Source of the DNA: an uncultured Clostridia bacterium
GTDB taxonomy: Bacteria > Bacillota > Clostridia > Oscillospirales > Ruminococcaceae
NCBI GenBank assembly: GCA_947627005.1
Contig: CANQUJ010000011.1
Location: 1 to 64,000, forward strand
Length of the DNA stretch: 64,000 bases
Reading direction: 5' to 3'
Shown: one piece after another, positions 37,781 to 45,659 of the stretch
Position numbering within the stretch: the first letter of the stretch is position 1
How the letters are laid out: each line of letters opens with the position of its first letter
The notes under the pieces: model-generated
What the model saw: the letters and a program-made list of their open reading frames with translations, nothing else
What the model was told of the DNA's origin: nothing
Database searches by the model: none
Position numbers and translations under genes: made by a program

Positions 37781-37878
37781 ATTATACAATAAACCCCCTC
37801 GGTTGTCAATCGAAATATTGACCTGCTTTTGCCCGAAATTCCGGTAAGATTGACTTTCGCGGCGCTTTGGGATATAAT
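37781..37878. promoter_or_regulatory. Divergent promoters for GH31 (minus) and CPBP protease (plus)
   Basis: Minus: TTGACA (37804-37809), 17 bases, TATAAT (37781-37786). Plus: TTGACT (37850-37855), 17 bases, TATAAT (37873-37878). The plus promoter places transcription start near 37885, after the first in-frame codons of the downstream gene. Confidence 0.75.
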
Positions 37879-37908
37879 TTTAAAAAATCCGTAAGAGGGG
37901 GCCGCGAC

Positions 37909-38562
37909 TTGAAAAACAAATATACGATAATCGCTCTCGTTATAGTCTGCTGCGCGTTTATGGCGGCGGTAGAGCTTTTTATAGAGCCCGCGTACGCCGT
38001 AAAGTCGGCGCTTAAGGCGGCGGCGTTCTTGGCTGCGCCCTTCGCCGTTTTAAAGCTTTTAAAGATAAGTCCTTTCGGCGCGGCCTTTAAGCTTGATAAA
38101 AGGGCGCTTATGGGGCATTTGGCCCTCGGCGCGGGGGTATACGCCGTTATTATGCTCGGCTATCTTTTTACGAAAAATCTCTTCGACTACGCCGCGCTGG
38201 TCTCCTCTTTGTCGAGCGACCAAAAAGTCGGCGGATTTTGGCCGGTTGCGATATATATTTCTTTCGCAAATTCATTTTTAGAGGAATTTTTGTTCCGACA
38301 GATCGCCTTTATCCGGCTTAAAGAGTTCTCCGGCAGGGCGTTCGCCTATGTCTTTTCGTCGCTCGCGTTTTCGATCTACCACGTCGCGATGATAGGCCAA
38401 TCCTTTCCGCCGGCGCTTCTTCTCCTTTCGCTTATAGGGCTCGCGGTCGGCGGGGTCATCTTCAATCTTGCCGACGAAAAGAGCGAAAATATCTACAACT
38501 CGTGGTTTATCCACATGTTCGCCGATTTCGCGCTGATGACGGTCTGGCGGATTTATATTTAG
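37909..38562 (+). CDS. CPBP (Abi/CAAX-type) intramembrane metalloprotease
   Basis: About 217 residues with six to seven membrane helices. The family motifs are EEFLFRQIAFIRL, FSIYHVAMIG and a late NSWFIHMFADF, supplying Glu and His for the intramembrane active site. Related proteins process peptides or confer bacteriocin immunity; the substrate here is unknown. TTG 37909 is taken as start because the promoter -10 lies at 37873 and GAGGGGG precedes it. Confidence 0.8.
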   Translation: MKNKYTIIALVIVCCAFMAAVELFIEPAYAVKSALKAAAFLAAPFAVLKLLKISPFGAAFKLDKRALMGHLALGAGVYAVIMLGYLFTKNLFDYAALVSSLSSDQKVGGFWPVAIYISFANSFLEEFLFRQIAFIRLKEFSGRAFAYVFSSLAFSIYHVAMIGQSFPPALLLLSLIGLAVGGVIFNLADEKSENIYNSWFIHMFADFALMTVWRIYI

Positions 38563-38575
38563 CGCGGCTCTCGTA

Positions 38576-38604
38576 TTGACTGCCCGCGCCTGTTGTGTTA
38601 TAAT
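38576..38604 (+). promoter_or_regulatory. Promoter of the small HTH gene
   Basis: TTGACT (38576-38581), 17 bases, TATAAT (38599-38604). Confidence 0.7.
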
Positions 38605-38622
38605 AACAGTCGAGGTGATATT

Positions 38623-38895
38623 ATGATTTCATATAAGCCGTTGATGGTAACTCTGGCGCAAAAGGGGATAATGAAAACGGAGCTTGCGGAGAAAGCAGGA
38701 ATCAGCTCTGCAACATTAGCCAGGCTTGGCAAAGGGGAGAATGTCGCTTTGAGCGTCATTGAGAAAATCTGCATAGTTCTCAACTGCCGCGTTGAGGACG
38801 TGGTAGAAATCCTGCCGGATAAAAATAAGGACTGGATTCTTCCAGTCCTTATGCAAACGAACGACAGACGCCGTCTGCTCAGCGAATCTTTTTAA
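38623..38895 (+). CDS. Small Cro/CI-type (YozG-like) HTH regulator
   Basis: 90 residues. A helix-turn-helix of the type KTELAEKAGISSATLARLGKG is followed by IEKICIVLNCRVEDVVEILPD. Such short regulators are common in mobile elements and beside toxins. ATG 38623 has GAGGTG upstream. Its last 17 bases overlap the convergent HTH gene at 38879. Base composition is more AT-rich than in neighbours, which hints at transfer. Confidence 0.85.
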   Translation: MISYKPLMVTLAQKGIMKTELAEKAGISSATLARLGKGENVALSVIEKICIVLNCRVEDVVEILPDKNKDWILPVLMQTNDRRRLLSESF

Positions 38896-39118
38896 CTGTT
38901 GACATTTCGGGGTCCTTGTTTGGTACCCGAACCAGCAGGTCATCAAGGTCGCAGTCGAGAGCCTCGCATATACGATCAAGATATTCGATATTAACTCGGT
39001 CAGTTAATTCGTTGTAGTAATCGTTGATAGTTGCGGCTCTTATGTTTGTGGCTTTTGCAAGCTGCGCTTGTGTTATTCTTAGCTCGCCGAGCTTTTTGGA
39101 AAGTAGAATCTTAATCAT
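38879..39118 (-). CDS. Second small Cro/CI-type HTH regulator, convergent
   Basis: 79 residues: ITQAQLAKATNIRAATINDYYN and IEYLDRICEALDCDLDDLLV. It belongs to the same broad family as the plus-strand gene it meets tail to tail, but the recognition helix differs. AAAGGAG precedes the ATG. Upstream (39160-39200) an AT-rich ATTAC..GTAAT palindrome could be its operator. No partner toxin or phage gene is seen. Confidence 0.8.
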   Translation of the reverse strand: MIKILLSKKLGELRITQAQLAKATNIRAATINDYYNELTDRVNIEYLDRICEALDCDLDDLLVRVPNKDPEMSTVKKIR

Positions 39119-39237
39119 GCGTTGCGCTCCTTTTGTTATATTCTACATCGTTTCGGAATAGAAATCTTAAAATCGGAGTATTATTACATATATCGTAATA
39201 AAATTACGCATAACTAAGGATAATCCATCAGGAACGC

Positions 39238-39273
39238 AAAAAACGCTACCGTATCACTACGATAGCGTTTTTT
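39238..39273. terminator. Bidirectional terminator next to tRNA-Ala
   Basis: AAAAAACGCTACCGT pairs with ACGATAGCGTTTTTT around a short loop. Confidence 0.85.
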
Positions 39274-39365
39274 GTCAGTCATTTTGTAGTTGATAGGTCA
39301 GTACAATAAGACCACCTACCATAATGTACTGCGCGGACCCCGAAGGTGTTCGCATAAGAGAAATT

Positions 39366-39441
39366 TGGTGGAGCATACGGGATTCGAACCCGTGACCTCC
39401 ACACTGCCAGTGTGGCGCGCTTCCAACTGCGCTAATACCCC
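39366..39441 (-). tRNA. tRNA-Ala (GGC)
   Basis: On the minus strand the 76-base gene starts GGGGTATTAGCGCAG, has the anticodon stem-loop CCACA-CTGGCAG-TGTGG with anticodon GGC, the T-loop GGTTCGAATCC, and ends ATGCTCC-A-CCA, so the CCA tail is encoded. The acceptor stem GGGGTAT/ATGCTCC pairs with two G-U pairs. Confidence 0.95.
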
Positions 39442-39567
39442 GAATATATGCGCGGCCTCGGCCGCTGTCTGTTATCATACCACATTCGTTTTGATTTTGC
39501 AAGTGTTTTTTGAAAATTTTTTTAATTTTTTTAAGAGGCCGACCTTCAGCCTCTCTGCCCTCGAAAA

Positions 39568-39813
39568 AACGCCCCCGCAAATCCGTCTCAAATCCGCCGA
39601 CTCCGCGCAGTCAGCGGCCTTATATTTCGCGGCTTAGGCGAGCGAGCCGCCTTTTTCTTTCGCGGAGCGGCGTTCGGTCCGCGCTTTGATGACCTCTCTC
39701 GCCCCGGCGAAAAGCTTTGCCGTTGTCTGAAAATCTTTTTAAAAGCTCGGTGCCGCCCCCCTCGCGAAAACGCCCCCGCAAATCCGTCTCAAATCCGCCG
39801 ACTCCGCGCAGTC
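39568..39813. repeat. Pair of 45-base direct repeats and flanking low-complexity sequence
   Basis: The sequence beginning AACGCCCCCGCAAATCCG occurs exactly at 39568-39612 and again at 39769-39813. The region 39445-39980 otherwise holds no supported gene. Between 39815 and 39950 lie pyrimidine-rich tracts such as CTTCTGACTTCTG, the same family seen at 43660-43890 and, inverted, at 51073-51110. Confidence 0.7.
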
Positions 39814-39987
39814 GGCGCACTCTAACTTCTAACCTCTACCCTCTTTCCGGGAGCGTCTAAATCGCTCGCATTATTCTTTATTTTAAAAATTGTCGCCGCA
39901 GGCGACCCCTTGAAATTCCGATATCCGACTTCTGACTTCTGTTTTCTTGATGTGGCCGCCTTGGCCACATCTCTCTATCTTCTAATA

Positions 39988-40016
39988 TTGACAGTTCTGC
40001 CGAAAGATGGTATAAT
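39988..40016 (+). promoter_or_regulatory. Promoter of the DUF4867 gene
   Basis: TTGACA (39988-39993), 17 bases, TATAAT (40011-40016). Confidence 0.75.
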
Positions 40017-40087
40017 CAATTCGGCAAAGCGCGCGCAGGTTAAGCCGCGCTATCTCGCAAAATTTTGACTTTGAGGAGGACCACAAG

Positions 40088-40723
40088 ATGAAAATTTATT
40101 CCGTATACGACGACGAGTTTCGCCCCTATGGGCAGGTATTAGAGGGCTACGACGTCTCCTGCCTTTTAAAGGCGATGAAGACTATCGCTCTTCCCGAAGA
40201 GGGGACCGCCTACGAGCCGAGCATACCGGCATTAGAGGCCGCCTGCGCCTTCGGCGAGTTTACCAACAACGCCTACGGCGGAATGCCGGTTCAGCTCGGA
40301 ATGTGCTGGGGGCATAACACCAAGCTCAACTGCCTTGAATATCACCGCGACAGCGAGGTGAACGTCGGCGACGTCGACTTTATCCTTCTTCTTGCGAAGC
40401 AGGGCGAGATCTGCGACGGCGTACTCGACACCGCCTGCGTCAAGGCGTTTAAGGTTCCTGCCGGCGTACCGGTAGAGGTTTACGCCACCTCTCTTCACTA
40501 CGCTCCCTGCCAGTCAAGCAAAGACTGCGGCTTTAGGGTCGCCGTCGTTTTGCCGAGGGGGACTAACACCGCCGCCCCCGGAGCAGCCCCCAAGAACGCC
40601 GAAGACAAGCGCCTTACCGCCCGCAACAAGTGGCTTCTTGCCCACCCCGAGGCCGCCGAGGCCAAACAGGGCGCGTATATCGGCCTTAAAGGCGAAAACA
40701 TTGATATCGCGGACTCGATCTGA
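40088..40723 (+). CDS. DUF4867 family cupin-like protein
   Basis: 211 residues. YSVYDDEFRPYGQVLEGYD at the start, GMCWGHNTKLNCLEYHRDSEVNVG in the centre with His residues placed as in a cupin metal site, and VYATSLHYAPCQ later match the DUF4867 family, often found near sugar-metabolism genes. Possibly a sugar isomerase or mutarotase-like protein; unproven. GAGGAGG precedes the ATG. Confidence 0.8.
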   Translation: MKIYSVYDDEFRPYGQVLEGYDVSCLLKAMKTIALPEEGTAYEPSIPALEAACAFGEFTNNAYGGMPVQLGMCWGHNTKLNCLEYHRDSEVNVGDVDFILLLAKQGEICDGVLDTACVKAFKVPAGVPVEVYATSLHYAPCQSSKDCGFRVAVVLPRGTNTAAPGAAPKNAEDKRLTARNKWLLAHPEAAEAKQGAYIGLKGENIDIADSI

Positions 40724-40751
40724 TCTTACAAAACAAACACAAAACAAACAA

Positions 40752-40786
40752 AAAGCCGGGGACTGAACCTCGGCTTTATTTTTTTA
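40752..40786. terminator. Bidirectional terminator, DUF4867 and degV-like gene
   Basis: AAAGCCG (40752-40758) pairs with CGGCTTT (40771-40777), followed by ATTTTTTT. Confidence 0.8.
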
Positions 40787-40797
40787 TAACTTCGATT

Positions 40798-41655
40798 TTA
40801 AGGCTCTCTCTTGTCACAGATGAAATAAAGCGACAGCGCCTCGGGGCCGCAATGGCAGCCGAACACCGGGCCGATATAGCCTATCGTAACGCTTTTGACC
40901 TTTCCCTTTAACATCTGCGCAAGCTCTTCGGCGTCGTCGGGGCAGTCTGCGTGCGCGATGTAAACGTTCTGGCTCTTCGGGTTCATCGCGTGCTTCTCAA
41001 ACGCTTCATAAAGCGCGCGGACTGCGGCTTTTCTTCCCCTTACTTTGCCGGATATATATATCTTTCCGTCGTCGCCGACGTACAGCACCGGCCTTATTCC
41101 CAAAACAGTCCCCGCGACGGCGGCGGCCGCCGATATCCTTCCGCCCTTTTTAAGATACATCAGCGAGGGCATAGTGAAGGAGTGGTAGACCTTTAGCATA
41201 ATCTTTTCGGCGAAGGCTTTGGCCTCGTCTATCGTCGCGCCTGCGGCACGCTTTCGAGAGACAAGGTCTGCCAAAAGGCCCTGGCCGTTGTTGGCGCATT
41301 TGGTGTCTATAATGTATATCTTTCTGTCGGGGTATCTCTCTCTAAGTTCGGCGGCGGCCTGTTCGGCGTTGTTGACCGAAGAGCTTAGCCCCGAGGTGAA
41401 GCCCAACAAAAGGATATCCTCGCCGTTTTTAAGATGGGGCTCGAACGCCTCGATATAGTCGTTTACGTTCGCGGCGGCGGTGGTCATCATCTCGCCCTTG
41501 CGCTCTAAGTCGTAGAACACCTTCGGGTCCATCTCTTCGTTGGTGTATGTCTTCTCGCCCCTTATAAGCTTAAGGGGGACAAGGTCGAGCCCGAAGGTTT
41601 TTAAAAGCTTGGGGGTGAAGTCGGCCGAGGATTCGACGAAAATTCTGTAACTCAT
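40798..41655 (-). CDS. DegV family fatty-acid-binding protein
   Basis: 285 residues. IFVESSADFTPKLL at the start, the LLGFTSGLSSSVNNAEQAA segment and PSLMYLKKGGRISAAAA are DegV hallmarks. DegV/FakB proteins present fatty acids to the kinase FakA for phospholipid synthesis. A strong promoter overlaid by a palindrome lies upstream, suggesting repression. Confidence 0.92.
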   Translation of the reverse strand: MSYRIFVESSADFTPKLLKTFGLDLVPLKLIRGEKTYTNEEMDPKVFYDLERKGEMMTTAAANVNDYIEAFEPHLKNGEDILLLGFTSGLSSSVNNAEQAAAELRERYPDRKIYIIDTKCANNGQGLLADLVSRKRAAGATIDEAKAFAEKIMLKVYHSFTMPSLMYLKKGGRISAAAAVAGTVLGIRPVLYVGDDGKIYISGKVRGRKAAVRALYEAFEKHAMNPKSQNVYIAHADCPDDAEELAQMLKGKVKSVTIGYIGPVFGCHCGPEALSLYFICDKREP

Positions 41656-41733
41656 TCTTTTTTCTCCTTCCTATAAGAAATATATATAGTATTTTGAGGA
41701 AATTATCAGAAAACACGGTTTTTAATATCGCTA

Positions 41734-41767
41734 TATCTAATATAACATATTAGATACGCTCTGTCAA
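41734..41767 (-). promoter_or_regulatory. degV promoter with an overlapping palindromic operator
   Basis: Minus-strand TTGACA (41762-41767), 17 bases, TATATT (41739-41744). The perfect palindrome TATCTAATAT-AAC-ATATTAGATA (41734-41756) covers the -10 and most of the spacer, an ideal repressor site. Confidence 0.7.
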
Positions 41768-41800
41768 TAGATTACAAAAAAATATTTTATTTCTGTTTTT

Positions 41801-41841
41801 GACAAATTTGTCTTGAATTATCGTCAAAGGTATGTTATACT
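41801..41841 (+). promoter_or_regulatory. GH130 promoter with a GACAAATTTGTC palindrome
   Basis: TTGAAT (41813-41818), 17 bases, TATACT (41836-41841). Directly upstream lies the perfect 12-base palindrome GACAAATTTGTC (41801-41812), a candidate activator or repressor site. Confidence 0.6.
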
Positions 41842-41899
41842 TTTGTATGCAAGGGGTTTCGCCTTGCCTATTGAATTTATCTGAAAGGACGACAGAACA

Positions 41900-42922
41900 A
41901 TGTCAAAAGTTAAGATTATCAACGGCACCACGTTGCCTAACATTCCTTGGCAGGATCGCCCGGCGGGGCACAATCTTCCCGTATGGCGCTACACCGAAAA
42001 CCCTATAATCGACCGCAACCCGATCCCCGGGATCGCCAGAATATTCAACTCTTCGGTGGTTCCGTATGAAGACGGCTTCATCGGCGTATTCAGAGCAGAG
42101 GCCACCGACGGCGTTCCGTTTTTATATCTCGGCCGCTCTAAAGACGGCATCCGCTGGGAATACGAGAACAACGTTATCCCGATGGTAAACGAAAAGGGCG
42201 AAAGCGCCATTCCGTTCTATCAATACGACCCGAGGCTTATCAAGATCGAAGACGACTACTACATCGTCTGGTGCCAGGATTTCTACGGCGCCTCGCTCGG
42301 AGTCGCAAAGACCCACGACTTCAAACACTTCGAGCGGCTCGAGAACCCGTTTATCCCCTTTAACCGCAACGGCGTACTCTTCCCGCGGAAGATAAACGGA
42401 ATGTATAAGCTTCTCTCCCGCCCGTCGGACAGCGGCCACACCCCCTTCGGCGACATCTTTATCTCGGAGAGCCCGGATATGATCTATTGGGGCAAACACC
42501 GCCACGTTATGGGCCCTTCCGGCAACTGGTGGGAAGGAATGAAGATAGGCGGCGGCGCCAACCCGATCGAAACTTCCGAAGGCTGGCTTTTGATCTATCA
42601 CGGCGTATGCAACACCTGCAACGGCTATGTATACACCATCGGCGGCGCGATTCTCGATATAGACGAGCCCTCTAAGGTTCTCTACCGCTCGAAGAGATAT
42701 CTGTTGACCCCGGAGCAGTGGTACGAAGAGAGGGGCTTCGTCCCGAACGTAACCTTCCCTTGCTCGACTCTTCAGGACGACGCGACCGGCAGGATCGCCC
42801 TTTATTACGGCTGCGCAGACAGCTATGTGGGTCTCGCGTTCACCACAGTCGACACCCTTGTGGATTACATCAAAGAGAACGACGGCGCAGGCTGGAACGA
42901 CCACGACCTCGGCAGAAGATAA
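41900..42922 (+). CDS. GH130 beta-mannooligosaccharide phosphorylase
   Basis: 340 residues of the five-bladed beta-propeller family GH130. NPIPGIARIFNSSVVPYEDGFIGVFR, FYQYDPRLIKIEDDYYIVW (with the general-acid Asp) and FPRKINGMYKLLSRPSD, GPSGNWWEGMKIGGGANPI, HGVCNTCNGYVYTIGGAILD are visible. It splits beta-1,4-mannosyl bonds with phosphate to give mannose 1-phosphate, saving ATP. Cytoplasmic. GAAAGGACG precedes the ATG. Confidence 0.9.
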   Translation: MSKVKIINGTTLPNIPWQDRPAGHNLPVWRYTENPIIDRNPIPGIARIFNSSVVPYEDGFIGVFRAEATDGVPFLYLGRSKDGIRWEYENNVIPMVNEKGESAIPFYQYDPRLIKIEDDYYIVWCQDFYGASLGVAKTHDFKHFERLENPFIPFNRNGVLFPRKINGMYKLLSRPSDSGHTPFGDIFISESPDMIYWGKHRHVMGPSGNWWEGMKIGGGANPIETSEGWLLIYHGVCNTCNGYVYTIGGAILDIDEPSKVLYRSKRYLLTPEQWYEERGFVPNVTFPCSTLQDDATGRIALYYGCADSYVGLAFTTVDTLVDYIKENDGAGWNDHDLGRR

Positions 42923-42975
42923 TAAAAAATAAAGGCGGGGGGCCGAAAGCGCCCCCTGCCGATTCGGAGATATAA

Positions 42976-43617
42976 ATGCTTTACGACAAAGAGCTTATCG
43001 CTCACAAGCTTTTAAGATGGGAAAAGGCGGTATCGGGGTTCAGACTTCCGGAGTGGGAGAATATACCCGACATCGGGCTTTATATGGACCAAGTCCTGGT
43101 GCTGCTTTCGCAGTATCTCGGGCTTATTTCGCCTGCGACCGAGCACGAGGCCGACGAAAAAGGCGACGAGAAGGGCGACGAGGGAGAGACTAAGATCTTC
43201 TCCGCCGCGGCGGTAAACAACTACGTCCGCCTTAAAATTATGCCCGCGCCGATAAAAAGAAAATACTACCGCGTTCATATCGCATATATGATCATTATTT
43301 TCACCTTAAAACAGGCGGTGAGCATAAATATAGTCAAAGAAATGCTCTCTAACGAGCTCCCGGAAGAGAGCGTTCAGGCCCTTTATTCCGACTATATCGT
43401 AAAGCACCACGCGGCGACTATGCTCTTTACCAACATCGTGCGCGAGTGCGCGACCGACGTTTTGAACCCCGAGACTACGGGCGAGAATATCGTTTCAAGC
43501 TTTGTCATTCAAGAGGCTTTGATAGCCGGCTTTTCGCGGGTCATAACCGAAAAGCTCGTAAGGCTTAAGGGCAAGAGCTACGACGAAATAGTCTCACGCG
43601 AGACGCCGAGAGATTGA
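42976..43617 (+). CDS. DUF1836 family putative regulator
   Basis: 213 residues. IFSAAAVNNYVRLKIMPAPIKRKYYR is the DUF1836 core, which resembles a MerR-like winged helix; an acidic repeat DEKGDEKGDEGE lies before it. Probably a DNA-binding protein of unknown target. It follows GH130 by 53 bases in the same direction and ends at a terminator, so it may be co-transcribed. Confidence 0.8.
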   Translation: MLYDKELIAHKLLRWEKAVSGFRLPEWENIPDIGLYMDQVLVLLSQYLGLISPATEHEADEKGDEKGDEGETKIFSAAAVNNYVRLKIMPAPIKRKYYRVHIAYMIIIFTLKQAVSINIVKEMLSNELPEESVQALYSDYIVKHHAATMLFTNIVRECATDVLNPETTGENIVSSFVIQEALIAGFSRVITEKLVRLKGKSYDEIVSRETPRD

Positions 43618-43618
43618 A

Positions 43619-43645
43619 AAAAGCAGCCGAAAGGCTGCTTTTAGA
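43619..43645 (+). terminator. Terminator after the DUF1836 gene
   Basis: AAAAGCAGCC (43619-43628), GAAA loop, GGCTGCTTTT (43633-43642). Confidence 0.85.
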
Positions 43646-43659
43646 TTGTCAGATAATCG

Positions 43660-43893
43660 GATTGTCGGAGAACAGATTTGTTTTTGCGGCTTTGTGCGAT
43701 TTCGGACTTTCTATCCTTTTAACTTCTGACTTCTGACCCTCTGATTTCTGATTTCTGTTTTCTACTTGCGCAGATTGTCGGAGAACAGAAGTTGTTTTCG
43801 GAAGTTAGTGCGGTTTTTCGCTTTCTATCCTTTTAACTTCTGACTTCTGAACCTCTGATTTCTGATTTCTGTTTTCTGTTCTCTACTTGCGCT
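43660..43893. repeat. Tandem duplication of a 113-120-base pyrimidine-rich unit
   Basis: Units start at 43660 and 43773 with GATTGTCGGAGAACAGA and end in TTCTGATTTCTGTTTTCT. Both contain TATCCTTTTAACTTCTGACT. The second unit runs into the 3' end of the DUF1934 gene and supplies its last codons. Related tracts occur at 39911-39946 and inverted at 51073-51110. Confidence 0.75.
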
Positions 43894-44297
43894 TCTATAA
43901 GCAATTCATAGTCTCCGATGAGCGCGGAGTTTACGTCTATAACATAGCTCGCGCTTACGCTTCCGCCCGAATCGGTCATTCTGCTCTCTACGTTCTTGCC
44001 CTGAACCCCGACCGTAAGTTCGCCGAAGGGGGTTCCGTATAGGCAGAAATTCTTTCTTCCGCGCTCGATATAAAGCTCGCTCGTGACCGCTCCGGTGCGG
44101 GTAAGCTCGATCCTCGAGCCGTCCATAATTCTTAAAACGGTCTGCGAGCCCTCGTATCCGGTGGCGTCTGTGTCGTCGTATCTAAGCTCGTAGCCGGATT
44201 TTATTTTGCCGAAGGTCCCGGCGGTGATGATTTCGGTCTCGCTCTTGTCGCCGCCCTCGCGCTGTATGCTCTTGATTTTTATAACCGCGTCTTTCAT
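43833..44297 (-). CDS. DUF1934 (YwiB-like calycin) protein with repeat-derived tail
   Basis: 154 residues of the DUF1934 beta-barrel family: VIKIKSIQREGGDKSETEIITAGTF, YELRYDDTDATGYEGSQTVLRI and a strand-rich remainder to IGDYELLIEAQ. The last 17 residues (VENRKQKSEIRGSEVRS) are translated from the intergenic TTCTGATTT repeat and are not part of the fold. Function unknown. It follows murI directly on the minus strand. Confidence 0.85.
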   Translation of the reverse strand: MKDAVIKIKSIQREGGDKSETEIITAGTFGKIKSGYELRYDDTDATGYEGSQTVLRIMDGSRIELTRTGAVTSELYIERGRKNFCLYGTPFGELTVGVQGKNVESRMTDSGGSVSASYVIDVNSALIGDYELLIEAQVENRKQKSEIRGSEVRS

Positions 44298-44313
44298 CTT
44301 TATAACCTCTTTT

Positions 44314-45132
44314 TTATTCGACGCTGCACCGCTCTACCGTCGCGCCGCTTATGTCTATAAACCGCGAAGCGTTTTCTTTAAAAAGCTCGGGGCTGTCGGT
44401 GCAGTAAAGCTTCATCTTCCCCGCGGACTTTCCCTCGCATAAAAGCCCCTTTTGTTCAAGAAGCATTTTCGCGCACCGCGCGGCCTCCGCCCCCGAGGAT
44501 ATAAGCTTAACCCCGCCGCCGACTACGTCGGAGATGACGTCGGACAAAAGGGGATAGTGGGTGCAGCCGAGGATCAAAACGTCTATCCCTTCGTCTTTAA
44601 GCGGCGAAAGATATTCCCTCGCAAAGGCGGCGGTGGGCTCGCATTCGCGGCCGACATAGCCGTTTTCTACAAGAGGGACGAACATCGGGCAGGCCTTTGA
44701 AAAAACCTTCGCCTCGGGCATAACGTATTTTATAAGCCGCTCGTAGCTCTCGCTTCTTATAGAAGCGCTCGTCGCGATGACCCCTATCCGCTTGTTTACG
44801 GTCGCCCGACAGGCCGCCTTTACCGCCGGAATGATGACCCCGGTGCAAAGGTCGGCGTCGAAGGAATCTTCCCCGACTTTAACGCTCGAGACTGTTCCGC
44901 AGGCGGCTATGGTGAACTTCACCCCGAGGCGGCTTAAAAACCCGAAGTCCTGCTCGGCGTATTTAAGAACCGTCTCGCGGCTTTTCGTCCCATAGGGGAC
45001 CCTCGCGGTGTCCCCGAGATAGATGATGTCCTCGTGGGGCAGGATTTTTCTAAGCTCGTTTACGGTGGTAAGCCCGCCGAGGCCGGAGTCGAAGACCCCG
45101 ATGGGGCGGTTTCGCATTTCGCTTGGGCTCAA
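44314..45132 (-). CDS. murI: Glutamate racemase
   Basis: About 270 residues. RPIGVFDSGLGGLTTVNEL, YLGDTARVPYGTKS and the second catalytic motif LGCTHYPLL identify MurI, which makes D-glutamate for peptidoglycan. The first catalytic motif reads ACGTVSS, where ACNTAS is usual: the Cys is kept, the Asn is replaced by Gly. The start may be MRNRPIG at 45117 or five codons earlier. Confidence 0.93.
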   Translation of the reverse strand: MSPSEMRNRPIGVFDSGLGGLTTVNELRKILPHEDIIYLGDTARVPYGTKSRETVLKYAEQDFGFLSRLGVKFTIAACGTVSSVKVGEDSFDADLCTGVIIPAVKAACRATVNKRIGVIATSASIRSESYERLIKYVMPEAKVFSKACPMFVPLVENGYVGRECEPTAAFAREYLSPLKDEGIDVLILGCTHYPLLSDVISDVVGGGVKLISSGAEAARCAKMLLEQKGLLCEGKSAGKMKLYCTDSPELFKENASRFIDISGATVERCSVE

Positions 45133-45188
45133 TTTATATCACTCTGCTTTCTTGCTTTTGTTTTAATTTTATTTCGCCGCCTGCCCGA

Positions 45189-45659
45189 CTATTCTTCTCT
45201 GTGTTTGTCGAGAATACTTTCGGTCGGGCGGTTGTTATATTCGTTTTTCTTTTCTGCGCGGTCGGATATAATCTGCCATATCCTTATTATACAAAGCGCC
45301 GCCGCGAGTATCGCAAAGCCGATTACGGGAAGATATCTAAGCTCGAACGAGGGCTTGAATACCGCCCCGCTGCCCTCGACGTGGGCAATCATCTCTCTCG
45401 CCGGGGTCAGGAAAACCGCAAGCCCGACGGCGCAGGGGATTATCTGCAAAATATAAAGCCTTAGCCAGCAGAGAATCAGCGCGAAGAGAAGCAAAAGGCT
45501 TCCGGCGACAAATTGATAGGCGAGGTGGGAATATTCGGTGTTTAAAAGCGCGAAGTTGACGATAGTGACCCCGCTCCAGAAAAAGCCGGACCACAAAAAT
45601 ATCGCGGTCATAACCGCTTTTATAAAAATGTGCGCTTTAGTATCGCTCGGTCGCTTCAT
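45189..45659 (-). CDS. Small membrane protein, four predicted helices
   Basis: 156 residues with hydrophobic stretches at about 12-35, 43-62, 68-85 and 110-130, and a charged C-terminus. No family recognised. Its start overlaps the end of the next upstream minus-strand gene by four bases (ATGA), so the two are translated together. Confidence 0.65.
   Translation of the reverse strand: MKRPSDTKAHIFIKAVMTAIFLWSGFFWSGVTIVNFALLNTEYSHLAYQFVAGSLLLLFALILCWLRLYILQIIPCAVGLAVFLTPAREMIAHVEGSGAVFKPSFELRYLPVIGFAILAAALCIIRIWQIISDRAEKKNEYNNRPTESILDKHREE

Noticed and set aside
38593-39118. Prophage or integrative element remnant
   Set aside because: Only two HTH genes; no integrase, recombinase, capsid or replication gene nearby.
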